From NCBI GenBank assembly GCA_040235415.1, contig JBECKR010000027.1, forward strand, positions 1 to 38,402: a DNA stretch of 38,402 bases. Direction: 5' to 3'. A program made the position numbers and the translations under genes. The DNA comes from JBECKR01 sp040235415 (GTDB lineage: Bacteria; Acidobacteriota; Polarisedimenticolia; Polarisedimenticolales; Polarisedimenticolaceae). How positions within the stretch are numbered: the stretch's first letter is position 1; every line of letters starts with the position of its first letter. The notes under the pieces are model-generated. The model made no database searches and was not told where the DNA came from. It was given only the letters and a program-made list of their open reading frames with translations. Shown here one piece after another: positions 1 through 8,083 of this stretch.

Positions 1-320
<320 letters not shown>

Positions 321-372
321 CCTTACCCCCCTTGAAGTCGGACCGATCGATCGACTCGCGCGAGTTTCCGTG

Positions 373-401
373 CCTATACGCCGTTCGTCCTCTCGCGGCA
401 A
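373..401 (-). promoter_or_regulatory. Putative sigma70 promoter for the leftward secreted-protein gene
   Basis: On the - strand, TTGCCG (401-396) is followed after exactly 17 nt by TATAGG (378-373); each hexamer matches 4 of 6 consensus bases. A transcript starting near 366 would have a leader of about 45 nt carrying AAGGGGGG and then ATG at 320. This supports that start rather than one downstream of the repeat. Confidence 0.4.
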
Positions 402-443
402 CCGGAAATGGCGTTATTGTCGTTTATTGATGCTGCGCCATTT

Positions 444-471
444 TTGACGATTTCTGCCGCTCGGCTACCAT
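444..471 (+). promoter_or_regulatory. Putative sigma70 promoter for the 499-1275 gene
   Basis: TTGACG (444-449) and TACCAT (466-471) are separated by 16 nt, in a locally AT-rich stretch 28 nt upstream of the ATG at 499. Confidence 0.4.
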
Positions 472-498
472 GCCTCCATCCACCCGGAGGCCGACCCC

Positions 499-1275
499 AT
501 GAAGCGAACCGCCGTCCCGATCTTCTCCCTCGCACTGCTGGCCGCGCTCGTCGCGTCGCCCGCGCTCGCGGTCCCGACCGAGGTCACCGTGCGCGTCCTC
601 GCCAAGGACGCGAAGTTCGTCGGCACGTCGATGGGCGGCGTGCGGGTCGTGCTGCGCGACGCCGACACCGGCGCGATCCTGGCGTCCGGCGTGACCGCGG
701 GCGGCACCGGCGACACCGCGAAGATCATGGTCCGGCCGCGGGCGCATGGCGAGGCGATCTCGACCGAGGGCAGCGCCGAGTTCACCGCGACGCTCGACCT
801 CGCGGAGCCGACGCTCGTGCAGGTCGAGGCGTACGGGCCGCTCGGGCAGCGCCAGGCCGCGGCGCGCGTGACGTCGACGCAGTGGGTCGTGCCGGGAAAG
901 CCGGTCACGGGCGGCGATGCCTGGATGCTCGAGCTTCCCGGGTTCGTCGTCGACGTGCTGGCGCCGCCGACGCACGTCCGGCTGGGCGGGGCGCCGACGA
1001 CGATCCCGGTCCGGGCCAACGTCGTCATGATGTGCGGCTGCCCGGTCGAGCCCGGGGGCCTGTGGGACGCCAACCGCTTCGAGGTCGCGGCGATCGTCGA
1101 GCGCGACGGCGAGACGCTCGGGACGTTCCCGCTGAAGTACGCCGGGACGACGAGCCAGTTCGCCGGCGGCGTCCCCGCGGACGCCCCCGGCGTCTACGAC
1201 CTCACGGTCTACGCCTACGACCCGACGAACGGAAACACCGGCCTCGACCGCGTCGACGTCCTCGTCTCGAAATAG
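499..1275 (+). CDS. Secreted beta-sandwich-like protein of unknown function (258 aa)
   Basis: I do not recognise the family. The N-terminus is a clear Sec signal peptide (MKRT, then a Leu/Ala core, likely cleaved after ALA at about residue 24). The rest is rich in Val, Thr and Gly, with repeated beta-strand-like stretches that suggest one or two Ig-like or carboxypeptidase-regulatory-like sandwiches. A short MMCGCP motif near residue 177 is the only Cys cluster. The ATG follows CGGAGG with about 8 nt spacing. The stop codon TAG (1273-1275) lies inside the inverted repeat downstream, so the last residues (SK) may be repeat-derived. The gene converges on the amidohydrolase gene. The protein is probably periplasmic or exported. 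Confidence 0.8.
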   Translation: MKRTAVPIFSLALLAALVASPALAVPTEVTVRVLAKDAKFVGTSMGGVRVVLRDADTGAILASGVTAGGTGDTAKIMVRPRAHGEAISTEGSAEFTATLDLAEPTLVQVEAYGPLGQRQAAARVTSTQWVVPGKPVTGGDAWMLELPGFVVDVLAPPTHVRLGGAPTTIPVRANVVMMCGCPVEPGGLWDANRFEVAAIVERDGETLGTFPLKYAGTTSQFAGGVPADAPGVYDLTVYAYDPTNGNTGLDRVDVLVSK

Positions 1276-1325
1276 GGACATTCCCCTATTTCGGCTGCTT
1301 CTCCTCGAAATAGGAGAATGTCCCC
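1275..1325. repeat. Paired inverted repeat (REP/REPIN-like), copy 1
   Basis: GGGACATTCCCCTATTTCG (1275-1293) and the reverse complement of GGGGACATTCTCCTATTTCG (1306-1325) face each other across 12 nt. The first half also forms its own 10-bp hairpin, CGAAATAGGG/CCCTATTTCG (1268-1293). It lies between convergent genes and supplies the TAG stop of both, at 1273-1275 on + and at 1288-1286 on -. It could also act as a bidirectional terminator. Copy 2 is at 4553-4603. Confidence 0.9.
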
Positions 1326-4300
1326 AATTCTTCGGGAGCGTAGGGGCGGCCGTTCTTGACGACGAGGTCGACCGACGTCGAGTTGTGGATGTCCTCGAGC
1401 GGGTTCTTGGCGAGCACGACGAAGTCGGCGAGCTTGCCGGCCTCGAGCGAGCCGAGGTCGCGGTCCATGCCGAGCGTCTCGGCGGGAAGCCGCGTCGCGA
1501 CGCGCAGCGCCTCGAGCGGCGTCATGCCCCCCTGCACGAACGCCCACATCTCCCAGTGCGGCCCGAGCCCCTGCATCTGGCCGTGACCGCCGAGGCAGAC
1601 CCGGCCGCCCGCGCGCAGCACGTCCTTCGCCGACGCCGCGACGTCGAGATGGTGCCAGTCGGCCGGGTCGGTCGCCATGACGCTCCGGATCCGCCCGAGC
1701 CCGTCGACGATCGACTGCGGCACGAAGCGCTGCAGCCGTGCGTCCTTCCACAGGTCGTAGTGCTGGTGGAACCACTTGTCGCCGGAGAGGCCGCCGTAGG
1801 CGACGAGCAGCGTCGGGGTGTACGCCGTGCCGCTCTTCGCGAACAGCGTCACGACGTCCCTGCGGAGCGGGGTGACCGGGAGCGCGTGCTCGAGCGTGGT
1901 GTGGCCGTCGAGCACCATCGTCATGTCCATCTCGAGGTCGCCGCCGCCTTCGGGCACGACCATCATGTGGTCCTCGCGCGCGGCCTCGAGGATCCACTGC
2001 CGCGCGTCGCGGCGCGGCTGCATGTAGGACTTCACCGTGAACGCCCCGAGCGATTTCAGGCGCGCGAGATGCCGGCGGGCGTCGTCGAGCGAGTCGATCG
2101 CGGCGCGCTCGGGATTCTCGGCGCCGTACAGGATGAACCCGGTCGAGTAGATCCGGGGGCCCGGCATGAGGCCGGCCTCGACCATCTCGGACTGCGCGAA
2201 CACTTCTTGCGTCGACGCGGACGGGTCGTGGGTCGTGGTGACGCCGTACGCCAGGTTCGCGAGGTACTTCCAGGGACGCTGCGGCAGGACGTCGAGCGTC
2301 GAGTAGTGCAGGTGCGCGTGCTCGTCGAACAGCCCCGGGATGATCGTCTTGCCGGCGACGTCGACGACCTCGGCGTCCTTCGGGATCGCGACCGCGCCGG
2401 TCGGGCCGACCGCGACGATGCGGTCGCGCGCGACGACGAGCGTGCCGTTCTCGAGGATCTCGTCGCCCTTCATCGTGACGATCCGCGCGCCGGTGTAGGC
2501 GGCCGTGCCGCCGGGGCGGGCGCGCGGGAGCGTCAGCGTGATCTCGATCGCCCGGGATTCCGGGAGCTTCGGTTTCTCGGGTTCTTTCTTGCTCTCGGAC
2601 TTCTCCTTCTTGCCCGCCGCGGCCGGCTTCGGCTCCGGTAGCGCGCGGTCGAGCGCCAGGCGGTGGTAGGTCGGCCCGAAGATCCAGGTCACGGTCTTGC
2701 CGCCGTCCGCCCAGTGCACCCACTCGCCGCCCTCGTCGGTCAGCTGCGCGACCGGCAGCGGGCCGTTCTCGAGCGCGACCGTGACCGGCTCCTCCCCGAC
2801 CTCGGGGAGCGCCGTGACGTAGGCGTTGTGGAGCTCGTTGAACGCGACCCACCTGCCGTCCGGCGAGATCGCGGCCTCCTCGGCGAGCTCGAACCGCAGC
2901 AGCTCGCGGCGGTCGGTGCCGTCGAGCTTCACCGACACGAGCGCGGTCTCGGGGTCGTGGAACGGCTTCGCGCCCGGCGCGTTCTCGACGTAGACGATGC
3001 GCGTGCCGTCGGGCGTGAACACCGGGCGCGGCATGCGCCGGTTCGCTCCGCGGTTCTCCGTCGAGATGACGTAGCGGCTCGCCCCCCCGGCCGCCGGCAC
3101 GATCCGGATCTCGTGCCACAGCTCCTCGGAGAGATCGTGGTCGCGGAACGCGGCGCCGCTGCCCTTGACGTAGACGACCTGCGTGCCGTCCGGGGAGAAC
3201 GACGGGTTGACGTAGTGCCCGGGAGCGTCGGTCAGGCGCTTCGGCGTCGCGGGGAACGGCCCGTTCGCCGGGATCGTCCAGACGTGCCCGCCCTCGCGGT
3301 CGTTCCAGGTCACGAACACGATCCGCGCCCCATCGCGCGAGTACGCCGGAGCGTACTCGAAGTCGTCGACCGTCGTGAGCCGCTCGGGCCGGCCGTTCGG
3401 GAGGTCCATGCCGTAGAGATGCCCCGCCGCCGAGAACGCCAGGCGGCGGCCGTCGGGGGACTCGACCGGCCAGCGGATCACGCGGATCCGGACGTCGGCG
3501 GCGTCACCGACGCGCTGCTCGAACCGGACGGCGTGGGTCACGCGCTGCTCGACCTCGGCCTCGAACGGGATCGCGGCGCGCTCGCCGGACGCGACGTCGT
3601 ACCGCCAGATCTTGCCGCCGGAGGTGGCCACGATCGCCCGGCCGTCGGGAGTGAAGGCGTAGCCGGGGAAGACGCCGTGAAACGCGAACCCCTCCTGGTT
3701 ATCGCGCTCGACGTCGTCGGCCAGGACGCGCGTCCTGCCGGTCTCGAGGTCGAGGAGCTCGAGGCGGGTCCGGGCGCGCACCCGCCGGACGTAGGCGAGC
3801 GCGCTCCCGTCGGGTGCGGCCGCCGGCGTCGCCGCGCCGCCGAACTCGCCGGTCATCGGAACGGTCTTCCCGCTCACGCGGTCGAACCGCTTGATCTGCC
3901 AGATGCCGTCGTTGACGTTGCGGTCGTAGCGGTAGCGCGCGTCGCGTGCCGAGTAGTACACGAACCGGCCGTCGGGCGAAAACGTCGGATCGGCGGCGTC
4001 GGGCTGCTCGTCCTTCTTCGTGACCCGGATCCCCTGCCCGCCGAGCAGGTGCCACATCCAGAGCTCGACCGTGCCGAGGCTCGAGACGTCGGTCAGGCGC
4101 TTGCGTCCGAGGAGGTAGAGGCCGTCCGGGCTCCACGCCGGGGCGTTGACGGTGCTGCCCTTCTCGCTCGAGACCTGCCGCGCGTTGCCGCCGTCGAGGT
4201 CGCAGATCCAGAGGTTCTCGAGCCCGCCGCGGTCGCTCGCGAACGCGACGTGCTTGCCGTCGGGGCTGAATCGCGGCTGCACGTCGTAGGCCGGACCCGA

Positions 4301-4537
4301 CGTGATCCGCGTCGCCTTGCCGCCCTCGATCGGCAGGAGGTACAAGTCGCCGAGCAGCGAGAACACGATCCGGCGGCCGTCGGGACCGACGTCGAGGTGG
4401 ATCCAAGTTCCCTCGTCGGTGGTGAACTTCACCGTGTCGTAGTCGCCGTGCGGCTCCGCGATGTCCCACGGCGCGTCGCCGGCGACGATCGCCCCCGATG
4501 CGAACCCCAACGCCAGCAGCACCGCTCCGACTCTCAT
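1286..4537 (-). CDS. Secreted TolB-like beta-propeller / amidohydrolase fusion (1083 aa)
   Basis: Predicted exported metal-dependent hydrolase. Residues 1-20 form a signal peptide (MRVGAVLLALGF, cleaved near VAG). Residues of about 30-560 hold many PD40 propeller blades, seen as repeated FSPDG/ISPDGR motifs. A Lys/Glu-rich linker at about 640-665 leads to an amidohydrolase domain of the imidazolonepropionase type. This begins at GARIVTMKGDEIL and has the metal-binding segment DEHAHLH (His740, 742, 744), a VKSY lysine, LEHALP and GGHGQ. Such fusions are common in Acidobacteriota and relatives and are thought to act on peptides or modified amino acids; the substrate here is unknown. The start was chosen at 4537 because GGAGG lies 5 nt upstream; an in-frame ATG at 4579 falls inside the flanking repeat. 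The C-terminal tail after YAPEELG is encoded by the downstream repeat. Confidence 0.9.
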   Translation of the reverse strand: MRVGAVLLALGFASGAIVAGDAPWDIAEPHGDYDTVKFTTDEGTWIHLDVGPDGRRIVFSLLGDLYLLPIEGGKATRITSGPAYDVQPRFSPDGKHVAFASDRGGLENLWICDLDGGNARQVSSEKGSTVNAPAWSPDGLYLLGRKRLTDVSSLGTVELWMWHLLGGQGIRVTKKDEQPDAADPTFSPDGRFVYYSARDARYRYDRNVNDGIWQIKRFDRVSGKTVPMTGEFGGAATPAAAPDGSALAYVRRVRARTRLELLDLETGRTRVLADDVERDNQEGFAFHGVFPGYAFTPDGRAIVATSGGKIWRYDVASGERAAIPFEAEVEQRVTHAVRFEQRVGDAADVRIRVIRWPVESPDGRRLAFSAAGHLYGMDLPNGRPERLTTVDDFEYAPAYSRDGARIVFVTWNDREGGHVWTIPANGPFPATPKRLTDAPGHYVNPSFSPDGTQVVYVKGSGAAFRDHDLSEELWHEIRIVPAAGGASRYVISTENRGANRRMPRPVFTPDGTRIVYVENAPGAKPFHDPETALVSVKLDGTDRRELLRFELAEEAAISPDGRWVAFNELHNAYVTALPEVGEEPVTVALENGPLPVAQLTDEGGEWVHWADGGKTVTWIFGPTYHRLALDRALPEPKPAAAGKKEKSESKKEPEKPKLPESRAIEITLTLPRARPGGTAAYTGARIVTMKGDEILENGTLVVARDRIVAVGPTGAVAIPKDAEVVDVAGKTIIPGLFDEHAHLHYSTLDVLPQRPWKYLANLAYGVTTTHDPSASTQEVFAQSEMVEAGLMPGPRIYSTGFILYGAENPERAAIDSLDDARRHLARLKSLGAFTVKSYMQPRRDARQWILEAAREDHMMVVPEGGGDLEMDMTMVLDGHTTLEHALPVTPLRRDVVTLFAKSGTAYTPTLLVAYGGLSGDKWFHQHYDLWKDARLQRFVPQSIVDGLGRIRSVMATDPADWHHLDVAASAKDVLRAGGRVCLGGHGQMQGLGPHWEMWAFVQGGMTPLEALRVATRLPAETLGMDRDLGSLEAGKLADFVVLAKNPLEDIHNSTSVDLVVKNGRPYAPEELGTFSYFEEKQPK

Positions 4538-4552
4538 CCCGACCTCCAATTT

Positions 4553-4603
4553 GGGGACATTCCTCGTTTTCGGTGCCACACGCCGAAATAGGGGAATGTC
4601 CCC
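4553..4603. repeat. Paired inverted repeat (REP/REPIN-like), copy 2
   Basis: GGGGACATTCCTCGTTTTCG (4553-4572) faces CGAAATAGGGGAATGTCCCC (4584-4603) across 11 nt. It has the same unit, orientation and total length as copy 1 at 1275-1325, so the amidohydrolase gene is bracketed by the pair. It lies between the start of that gene and the stop of the next leftward gene at 4608. Confidence 0.9.
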
Positions 4604-4607
4604 GGTT

Positions 4608-5516
4608 TCACATCCGGGCCACGGTTCGGACGACGGCGTCGCGGGCCGCGGCGACTGCGGGCGGCGGATTCTCCTGGACGGCGAGCGCGATCGCCAGGCT
4701 CTTCAGGACGTTCTTCGCGTTCTCGACCGCACGGAACAGGTCGGGGTCGATGCCGGGCGGGTTCGCCCACAACCGCTTCGCGTCCCCGGCGAGCCCCGCG
4801 ATCCACGCGTCGAACGCCGCGGCGTCGAAGTCCTCGCGCCGCACGATCGACGCCACCGTGAGCGCGAGGCGCTCGTCCTCGCCCCAGACGTACACCTGCC
4901 CCGCCGCGCCGAGCTTGGCCGCGACGGCGTCCAGGATCGCCCGCTGCTCCCCGCGCTCGAGGTGCCGGTTCCTCGCGAGGAACTTCAGCAAATCCGCCGT
5001 GTGCGCCGTCGTGTGCACCCAGCCGACCCGGGGATCCCACCCCCGGACGTCGCGCTCGTCCCGCAGGTACGCGAGCGCGGCGGCCAAGAGCCCGGAGAAC
5101 TCCTCCCGCGTGAGGTACGGGTCCGCGTCGTCGAGCGCCGCCAGCAGGGACAGATCGAGCGCCGAGAACGACCGCAGCAGCGTCGCGTCGGTGCTGCTCT
5201 CCCCGATACCGCGCCGCAGGTTCGCGGTCCAGCGCTCGATCAGCACTCGCCGCCCGGCCGGGTCGATGCGCCGGTCGCGCCAGATCCACGCCGCCGGGAT
5301 GCCGTACCCGAACGTGTCCCGCAGCTCGGAATCGGGAGAGCCGAGCAGATCGCTAAGCTCCAGGACGAGCTCGAGCGGGTCGGCGCCCTCGGGCACGGCG
5401 AAGTCGTGGTCGACGATCGCCTCCCAATAGGCGCGGTCGTGCGGAGCCGCCGGCGCCGGAGCCACGCACGCGGCGAGCGCGATGACACACGCCACCCACC
5501 GCCCTGCCGTCGGCAT
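4608..5516 (-). CDS. Secreted DUF2785-like protein (302 aa)
   Basis: The function is not established. The N-terminus is a signal peptide (MPTAGRWVACVIALAACVA, with cleavage near PAPAA). The mature part is helical and begins AYWEAIVDHDFAVP, then has the DPELRD-type motif (seen as DSELRDTFGYGIPAAWI) that I associate with DUF2785. Trp-Val-His-Thr-Thr-Ala-His and LLKFLARN follow, again as in that family. The start at 5516 has a GGAGGT-type site about 8 nt upstream; the frame stays open much further upstream, but without signal-peptide logic. It is divergent from the TonB_C gene and is probably transcribed alone or into the amidohydrolase gene across repeat copy 2. Family assignment is from motif memory. 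Confidence 0.75.
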   Translation of the reverse strand: MPTAGRWVACVIALAACVAPAPAAPHDRAYWEAIVDHDFAVPEGADPLELVLELSDLLGSPDSELRDTFGYGIPAAWIWRDRRIDPAGRRVLIERWTANLRRGIGESSTDATLLRSFSALDLSLLAALDDADPYLTREEFSGLLAAALAYLRDERDVRGWDPRVGWVHTTAHTADLLKFLARNRHLERGEQRAILDAVAAKLGAAGQVYVWGEDERLALTVASIVRREDFDAAAFDAWIAGLAGDAKRLWANPPGIDPDLFRAVENAKNVLKSLAIALAVQENPPPAVAAARDAVVRTVARM

Positions 5517-5552
5517 CCTCGAGACCTCCCTCCCGGTCCGCACCGCCCGGGG

Positions 5553-5558
5553 ATTGTA
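5553..5558 (-). promoter_or_regulatory. Putative -10 element (TACAAT) for the DUF2785-like gene
   Basis: TACAAT on the - strand matches 5 of 6 consensus bases and lies 37 nt upstream of the ATG at 5516. No convincing -35 hexamer is visible at 16-18 nt. Confidence 0.3.
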
Positions 5559-5700
5559 CGCACGCAGCCCCGGGGAGGTTCTCGGCGATCGCGGCGTCTC
5601 GCGGTTCCCGCGTGGCGCCGCGCGACCTCGGATCGGTGTACCCTCGGGCGGGCGCCCGGCGGATCGCAGCCGCCGAGATTCGCAGGGCACCGGAGGCGAA

Positions 5701-6447
5701 GTGACACGGTCGCTCGGCTGGATCTCGGTTCTCGTCCTCGTGCTCGCCGCGACCGCGTTCGCCGCCACCGGGAATGGCGACTTGCACAGCCCACCGGCCG
5801 AGGCGTTCTGCGCTCGCTCGCTCGCCGACCTCGGGGCGACACCGACCCGCTGCCGCCCCAAGGACGGGACCCCGGATCCGTTTTCGGTGCGGGTTTGCGG
5901 AAAGTTCCCGGGGCGCTCGGCGAAGGGCGCGGAGGAGACCGCTCGAATCATCGAGGCCGCCCTTGCCGGTCACGACCGGAGCGGGACCGTCGCGGAACTG
6001 GGGTGGGAGTCCAAAGGGCACCGCCGTTCCCGCTGGTTCCGGCTGGCGGAGGCGCCCGTCGAGATCTCGATCGACGACCGGACCGGCCGCGTCGCGCTCG
6101 ACGTCCCCATGCGCCACGGCGCGTGCCTCCAGAACCCGGTCGTGCCGTACGGACCGGAGCGCGACGGGGTCTCGACTCCGAAGGCGATTTTCGAGAACGT
6201 CCAGGACTCGATCTACCCGCCCGGCGCGCGGCGCCAACATGTCCCGGGGCAAGTCGACCTCGAGGCGTTGATCCGAACCGACGGCACCGTCGCCGAGCTC
6301 TGCGTTCGGGACGAGTCTCCGCGCGGGTACGGCTTCGCGGAGTCGGCGATGCGCTGGTACTCTCATCGCCGATTCGAGCCCGCGACGCGCGACGGGGTTC
6401 CGATCCCCTACGTCATGGGAATCACGGTCCGTTGGTCGACGAACTGA
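5701..6447 (+). CDS. Exported TonB C-terminal-domain protein (248 aa)
   Basis: Residues 1-20 form a signal peptide or N-terminal anchor (RSLGWISVLVLVLAATAFA). The middle region (30-150) is unassigned and contains several Cys. The last 80 or so residues match the TonB_C fold: IYPPGARRQHVPGQVDLEA, IRTDGTVAELCV and HRRFEPATRDGVPI. Classical TonB proteins couple the inner-membrane proton motive force to outer-membrane receptors through an N-terminal anchor and a Pro-rich linker. Here no Pro-rich linker and no ExbBD genes are seen, so it is more likely a stand-alone periplasmic TonB_C protein. GTG at 5701 was chosen because CGGAGG ends 4 nt upstream and the signal sequence begins there. Upstream in-frame codons look non-coding. 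Confidence 0.8.
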   Translation: MTRSLGWISVLVLVLAATAFAATGNGDLHSPPAEAFCARSLADLGATPTRCRPKDGTPDPFSVRVCGKFPGRSAKGAEETARIIEAALAGHDRSGTVAELGWESKGHRRSRWFRLAEAPVEISIDDRTGRVALDVPMRHGACLQNPVVPYGPERDGVSTPKAIFENVQDSIYPPGARRQHVPGQVDLEALIRTDGTVAELCVRDESPRGYGFAESAMRWYSHRRFEPATRDGVPIPYVMGITVRWSTN

Positions 6448-6468
6448 CCTCCGGGTTCGGCATTGAAT

Positions 6469-6957
6469 ATGCGCGTCCGCCTCCTCTTCCACCGCCTGTT
6501 CCTGGTCGGCGTGATCGGGAAGGGGATCGACGGCCTGCTGGAGATCGCCGGGGGCGTGCTGCTGCTCGTGACGGACCCGGCGCGGCTGTACGGCTGGGCG
6601 CGCGCGCTGACGCAGCACGAGCTCTTGGAGGATCCGAGCGACCTCGTCGCCGGCTACCTGATCCACGCCACGCGCCACCTCTCGGAGAGCACGCGGTTGT
6701 TCGGCGCCGCTTTCCTCCTGGGGCACGGCGCCGTCAAGACCGTCCTGGTCGTCGCGCTGCTGCAGCGTCGACTTCGGGCCTATCCGGCGGCGATCGTGGT
6801 ACTGTCCGGGTTCGTGGCGTACCAGTTGTACCGCTTCACGCATACGGGCTCGGTCGCGCTGCTCGCGCTCTCCGTCGTCGACGTCTTCGTGATCGCCCTG
6901 ACCTGGCTCGAGTACCGGCGGCTGCGGGCGGAGCCGGCCCGCGAGGAGGCACGATGA
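6469..6957 (+). CDS. DUF2127 family membrane protein (162 aa)
   Basis: Small integral membrane protein of unknown role. It starts with an amphipathic RLLFHRLFLVGVIGKGIDGLLEIAGG segment typical of DUF2127, then has about four hydrophobic helices (residues ~12-36, 75-98, 103-120 and 128-145). A conserved-looking loop contains HLSESTRLFGAAFLLGHGAVK. The ATG at 6469 was used; a TTG at 6463 is an alternative, and neither has a strong ribosome site. The stop overlaps the next start as ATGA, so it is translationally coupled to the VOC protein. Confidence 0.75.
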   Translation: MRVRLLFHRLFLVGVIGKGIDGLLEIAGGVLLLVTDPARLYGWARALTQHELLEDPSDLVAGYLIHATRHLSESTRLFGAAFLLGHGAVKTVLVVALLQRRLRAYPAAIVVLSGFVAYQLYRFTHTGSVALLALSVVDVFVIALTWLEYRRLRAEPAREEAR

Positions 6958-7319
6958 TCCTGGGACTCCGAACCGTGATCTACCCCGTCTCGAACCTCGC
7001 GGAAGGGAAATCGTGGTACGCGGACGTCCTCGGCGTCGCACCGTACTTCGACCAGCCGTTCTACGTCGGGTTCCCCGTCGGCGGGTTCGAGCTCGGCCTG
7101 ATCCCGGACGGCGAGCCGGGTCCGCAGGGGGCCCTGGCGTACTGGGGGGTCTCGAACGCGGAGGCGGAGCTTTCCCGGCTCCGCGCTCTCGGCGCGGAGA
7201 TCCACGAGCCGATCAAGGACGTCGGCGACGGCATCAAGGTCTGCGCGGTCCGGGATCCGTTCGGCAACGTCCTGGGCATCATCGAGAACCCGAAGTTCGA
7301 CCCCGGCGCGGTGCGGTAG
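6954..7319 (+). CDS. VOC (glyoxalase/bleomycin-resistance fold) protein (121 aa)
   Basis: Single-domain vicinal-oxygen-chelate protein. Two beta-alpha-beta-beta-beta modules are seen: LRTVIYPVSNLAEGKSWYADVLG at the N-terminus, and ALAYWGVSNAEAELSRLRALGAEI ending in VRDPFGNVLGIIENP. The canonical metal ligands are not obvious apart from the terminal Glu (IIEN), so the substrate and catalytic activity cannot be predicted. It starts in an ATGA overlap with the DUF2127 gene, with GAGGAGG just upstream. It is a member of a run of small rightward genes. Confidence 0.85.
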   Translation: MILGLRTVIYPVSNLAEGKSWYADVLGVAPYFDQPFYVGFPVGGFELGLIPDGEPGPQGALAYWGVSNAEAELSRLRALGAEIHEPIKDVGDGIKVCAVRDPFGNVLGIIENPKFDPGAVR

Positions 7320-7331
7320 GGTGCCCTTGCG

Positions 7332-7478
7332 GTGACCGACGCCGTGGCGACCGCCATGGCCGGCGTGCCGGGCCGGGCGTACCGGGGTCGAGGCATCGCG
7401 ATCCGTGTGCTCGAGAAGTCCGGCTTCGCGAGGGACGGCGAGCGTGACGGCGAAGAGTTCGTGATGCGGGTCGGGTGA
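7332..7478 (+). pseudogene. Remnant of a GNAT acetyltransferase (C-terminal piece)
   Basis: An open stretch of 48 codons ends in RVLEKSGFARDGERDGEEF. This closely resembles the C-terminal motif of RimJ/RimL-type GNAT enzymes (RVLEKxGFxxEG, then ERDGE). There is no acetyl-CoA-binding segment upstream, because the VOC gene ends just before it. The piece is too short to fold as a GNAT domain and has no convincing ribosome site. I read it as the tail of a gene lost by deletion. A tiny expressed peptide cannot be excluded. Confidence 0.5.
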
Positions 7479-7500
7479 GCTCGATCCGGGGGAGAACGCG

Positions 7501-7779
7501 GTGGGCGACGACGAGCCTGTGATGTGGGTGAACCGCATGGACGCGGTCCTGAGCCGCTGGTTCACGAGCTACAAGGCGGCGCGGGCGTCGCTCGAGGCCG
7601 AGGGCGGCTACCTCCTGCCCTACCGCGACCAGTTCTTCGTGACCCTCGGCGAGGGCGTCCGCGAGCTCGGTCTCGACCCCGACGACCCGGACTGGGTGCG
7701 GATCGGGTACGACTGGGCGCGTCCCGCCGATCTCGAGGCGTGGAAGCGCCTGCGGGACCGGCGCGCGGCGTCGGCGTAG
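7501..7779 (+). CDS. Small uncharacterised protein (92 aa)
   Basis: Not recognised. It is an acidic, Trp- and Tyr-containing soluble protein with an N-terminal helix (MDAVLSRWFTSYKAARASLEAEGG) and a segment DPDDPDWVRIGYDWARPADLEAWKRLR. The GTG start at 7501 follows GGGGGAG at about 7 nt. The GC-rich third positions match the neighbours. It lies 10 nt ahead of the DUF2164 gene and is probably in the same transcript. Confidence 0.65.
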   Translation: MGDDEPVMWVNRMDAVLSRWFTSYKAARASLEAEGGYLLPYRDQFFVTLGEGVRELGLDPDDPDWVRIGYDWARPADLEAWKRLRDRRAASA

Positions 7780-7789
7780 GCGCTCGACG

Positions 7790-8071
7790 ATGCGACCCGA
7801 GGACGCCCCGCTCCGCATCCGGCTCTCCGACGAGCGCCGGGACGGCCTCGTCCGCCGGCTGACGGAGATGTTCGCGGCCGAGTTCGACGAGGAGCTCAGC
7901 ACGTTCCGGGCGGAGCGTCTCGTGCGGTTCTTCGTCTCGAGCCTCGGTCCGACGGTCTACAACCAGGCGATCCAGGATGCGCGGAAGTTCATGCTGGAGC
8001 GGCTCGACGACCTCGACGCGACGTTCCACGAGCTCGATCGCGACGCTCCCGAGGATGACGCGGGACGCTGA
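7790..8071 (+). CDS. DUF2164 family protein (93 aa)
   Basis: Small soluble protein of unknown function. It matches the DUF2164 pattern closely: IRLSDERRDGLVRRLTEMF, then the acidic FDEELSTFRAERLVRFF, then GPTVYNQAIQDARKF and a final LDDLDATFHELDRD helix. The length is typical of the family. The start is ATG at 7790 with only a weak ribosome site, suggesting coupling to the preceding gene (10-nt gap). It is followed 12 nt later by a GNAT gene. Confidence 0.8.
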   Translation: MRPEDAPLRIRLSDERRDGLVRRLTEMFAAEFDEELSTFRAERLVRFFVSSLGPTVYNQAIQDARKFMLERLDDLDATFHELDRDAPEDDAGR

Positions 8072-8083
8072 CGGGGCCGGCGC

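Noticed and set aside
4538..4579. Upstream ATG at 4579 as the start of the amidohydrolase
   Set aside because: The extra residues are encoded by the inverted repeat, have no ribosome site, and would block the signal peptide. ATG at 4537 has GGAGG at 5 nt.
2663..4591. Long rightward open frame opposite the amidohydrolase gene
   Set aside because: Composition is Arg/Val/Asp-rich with no domain, and the opposite strand is a clear propeller/amidohydrolase protein.
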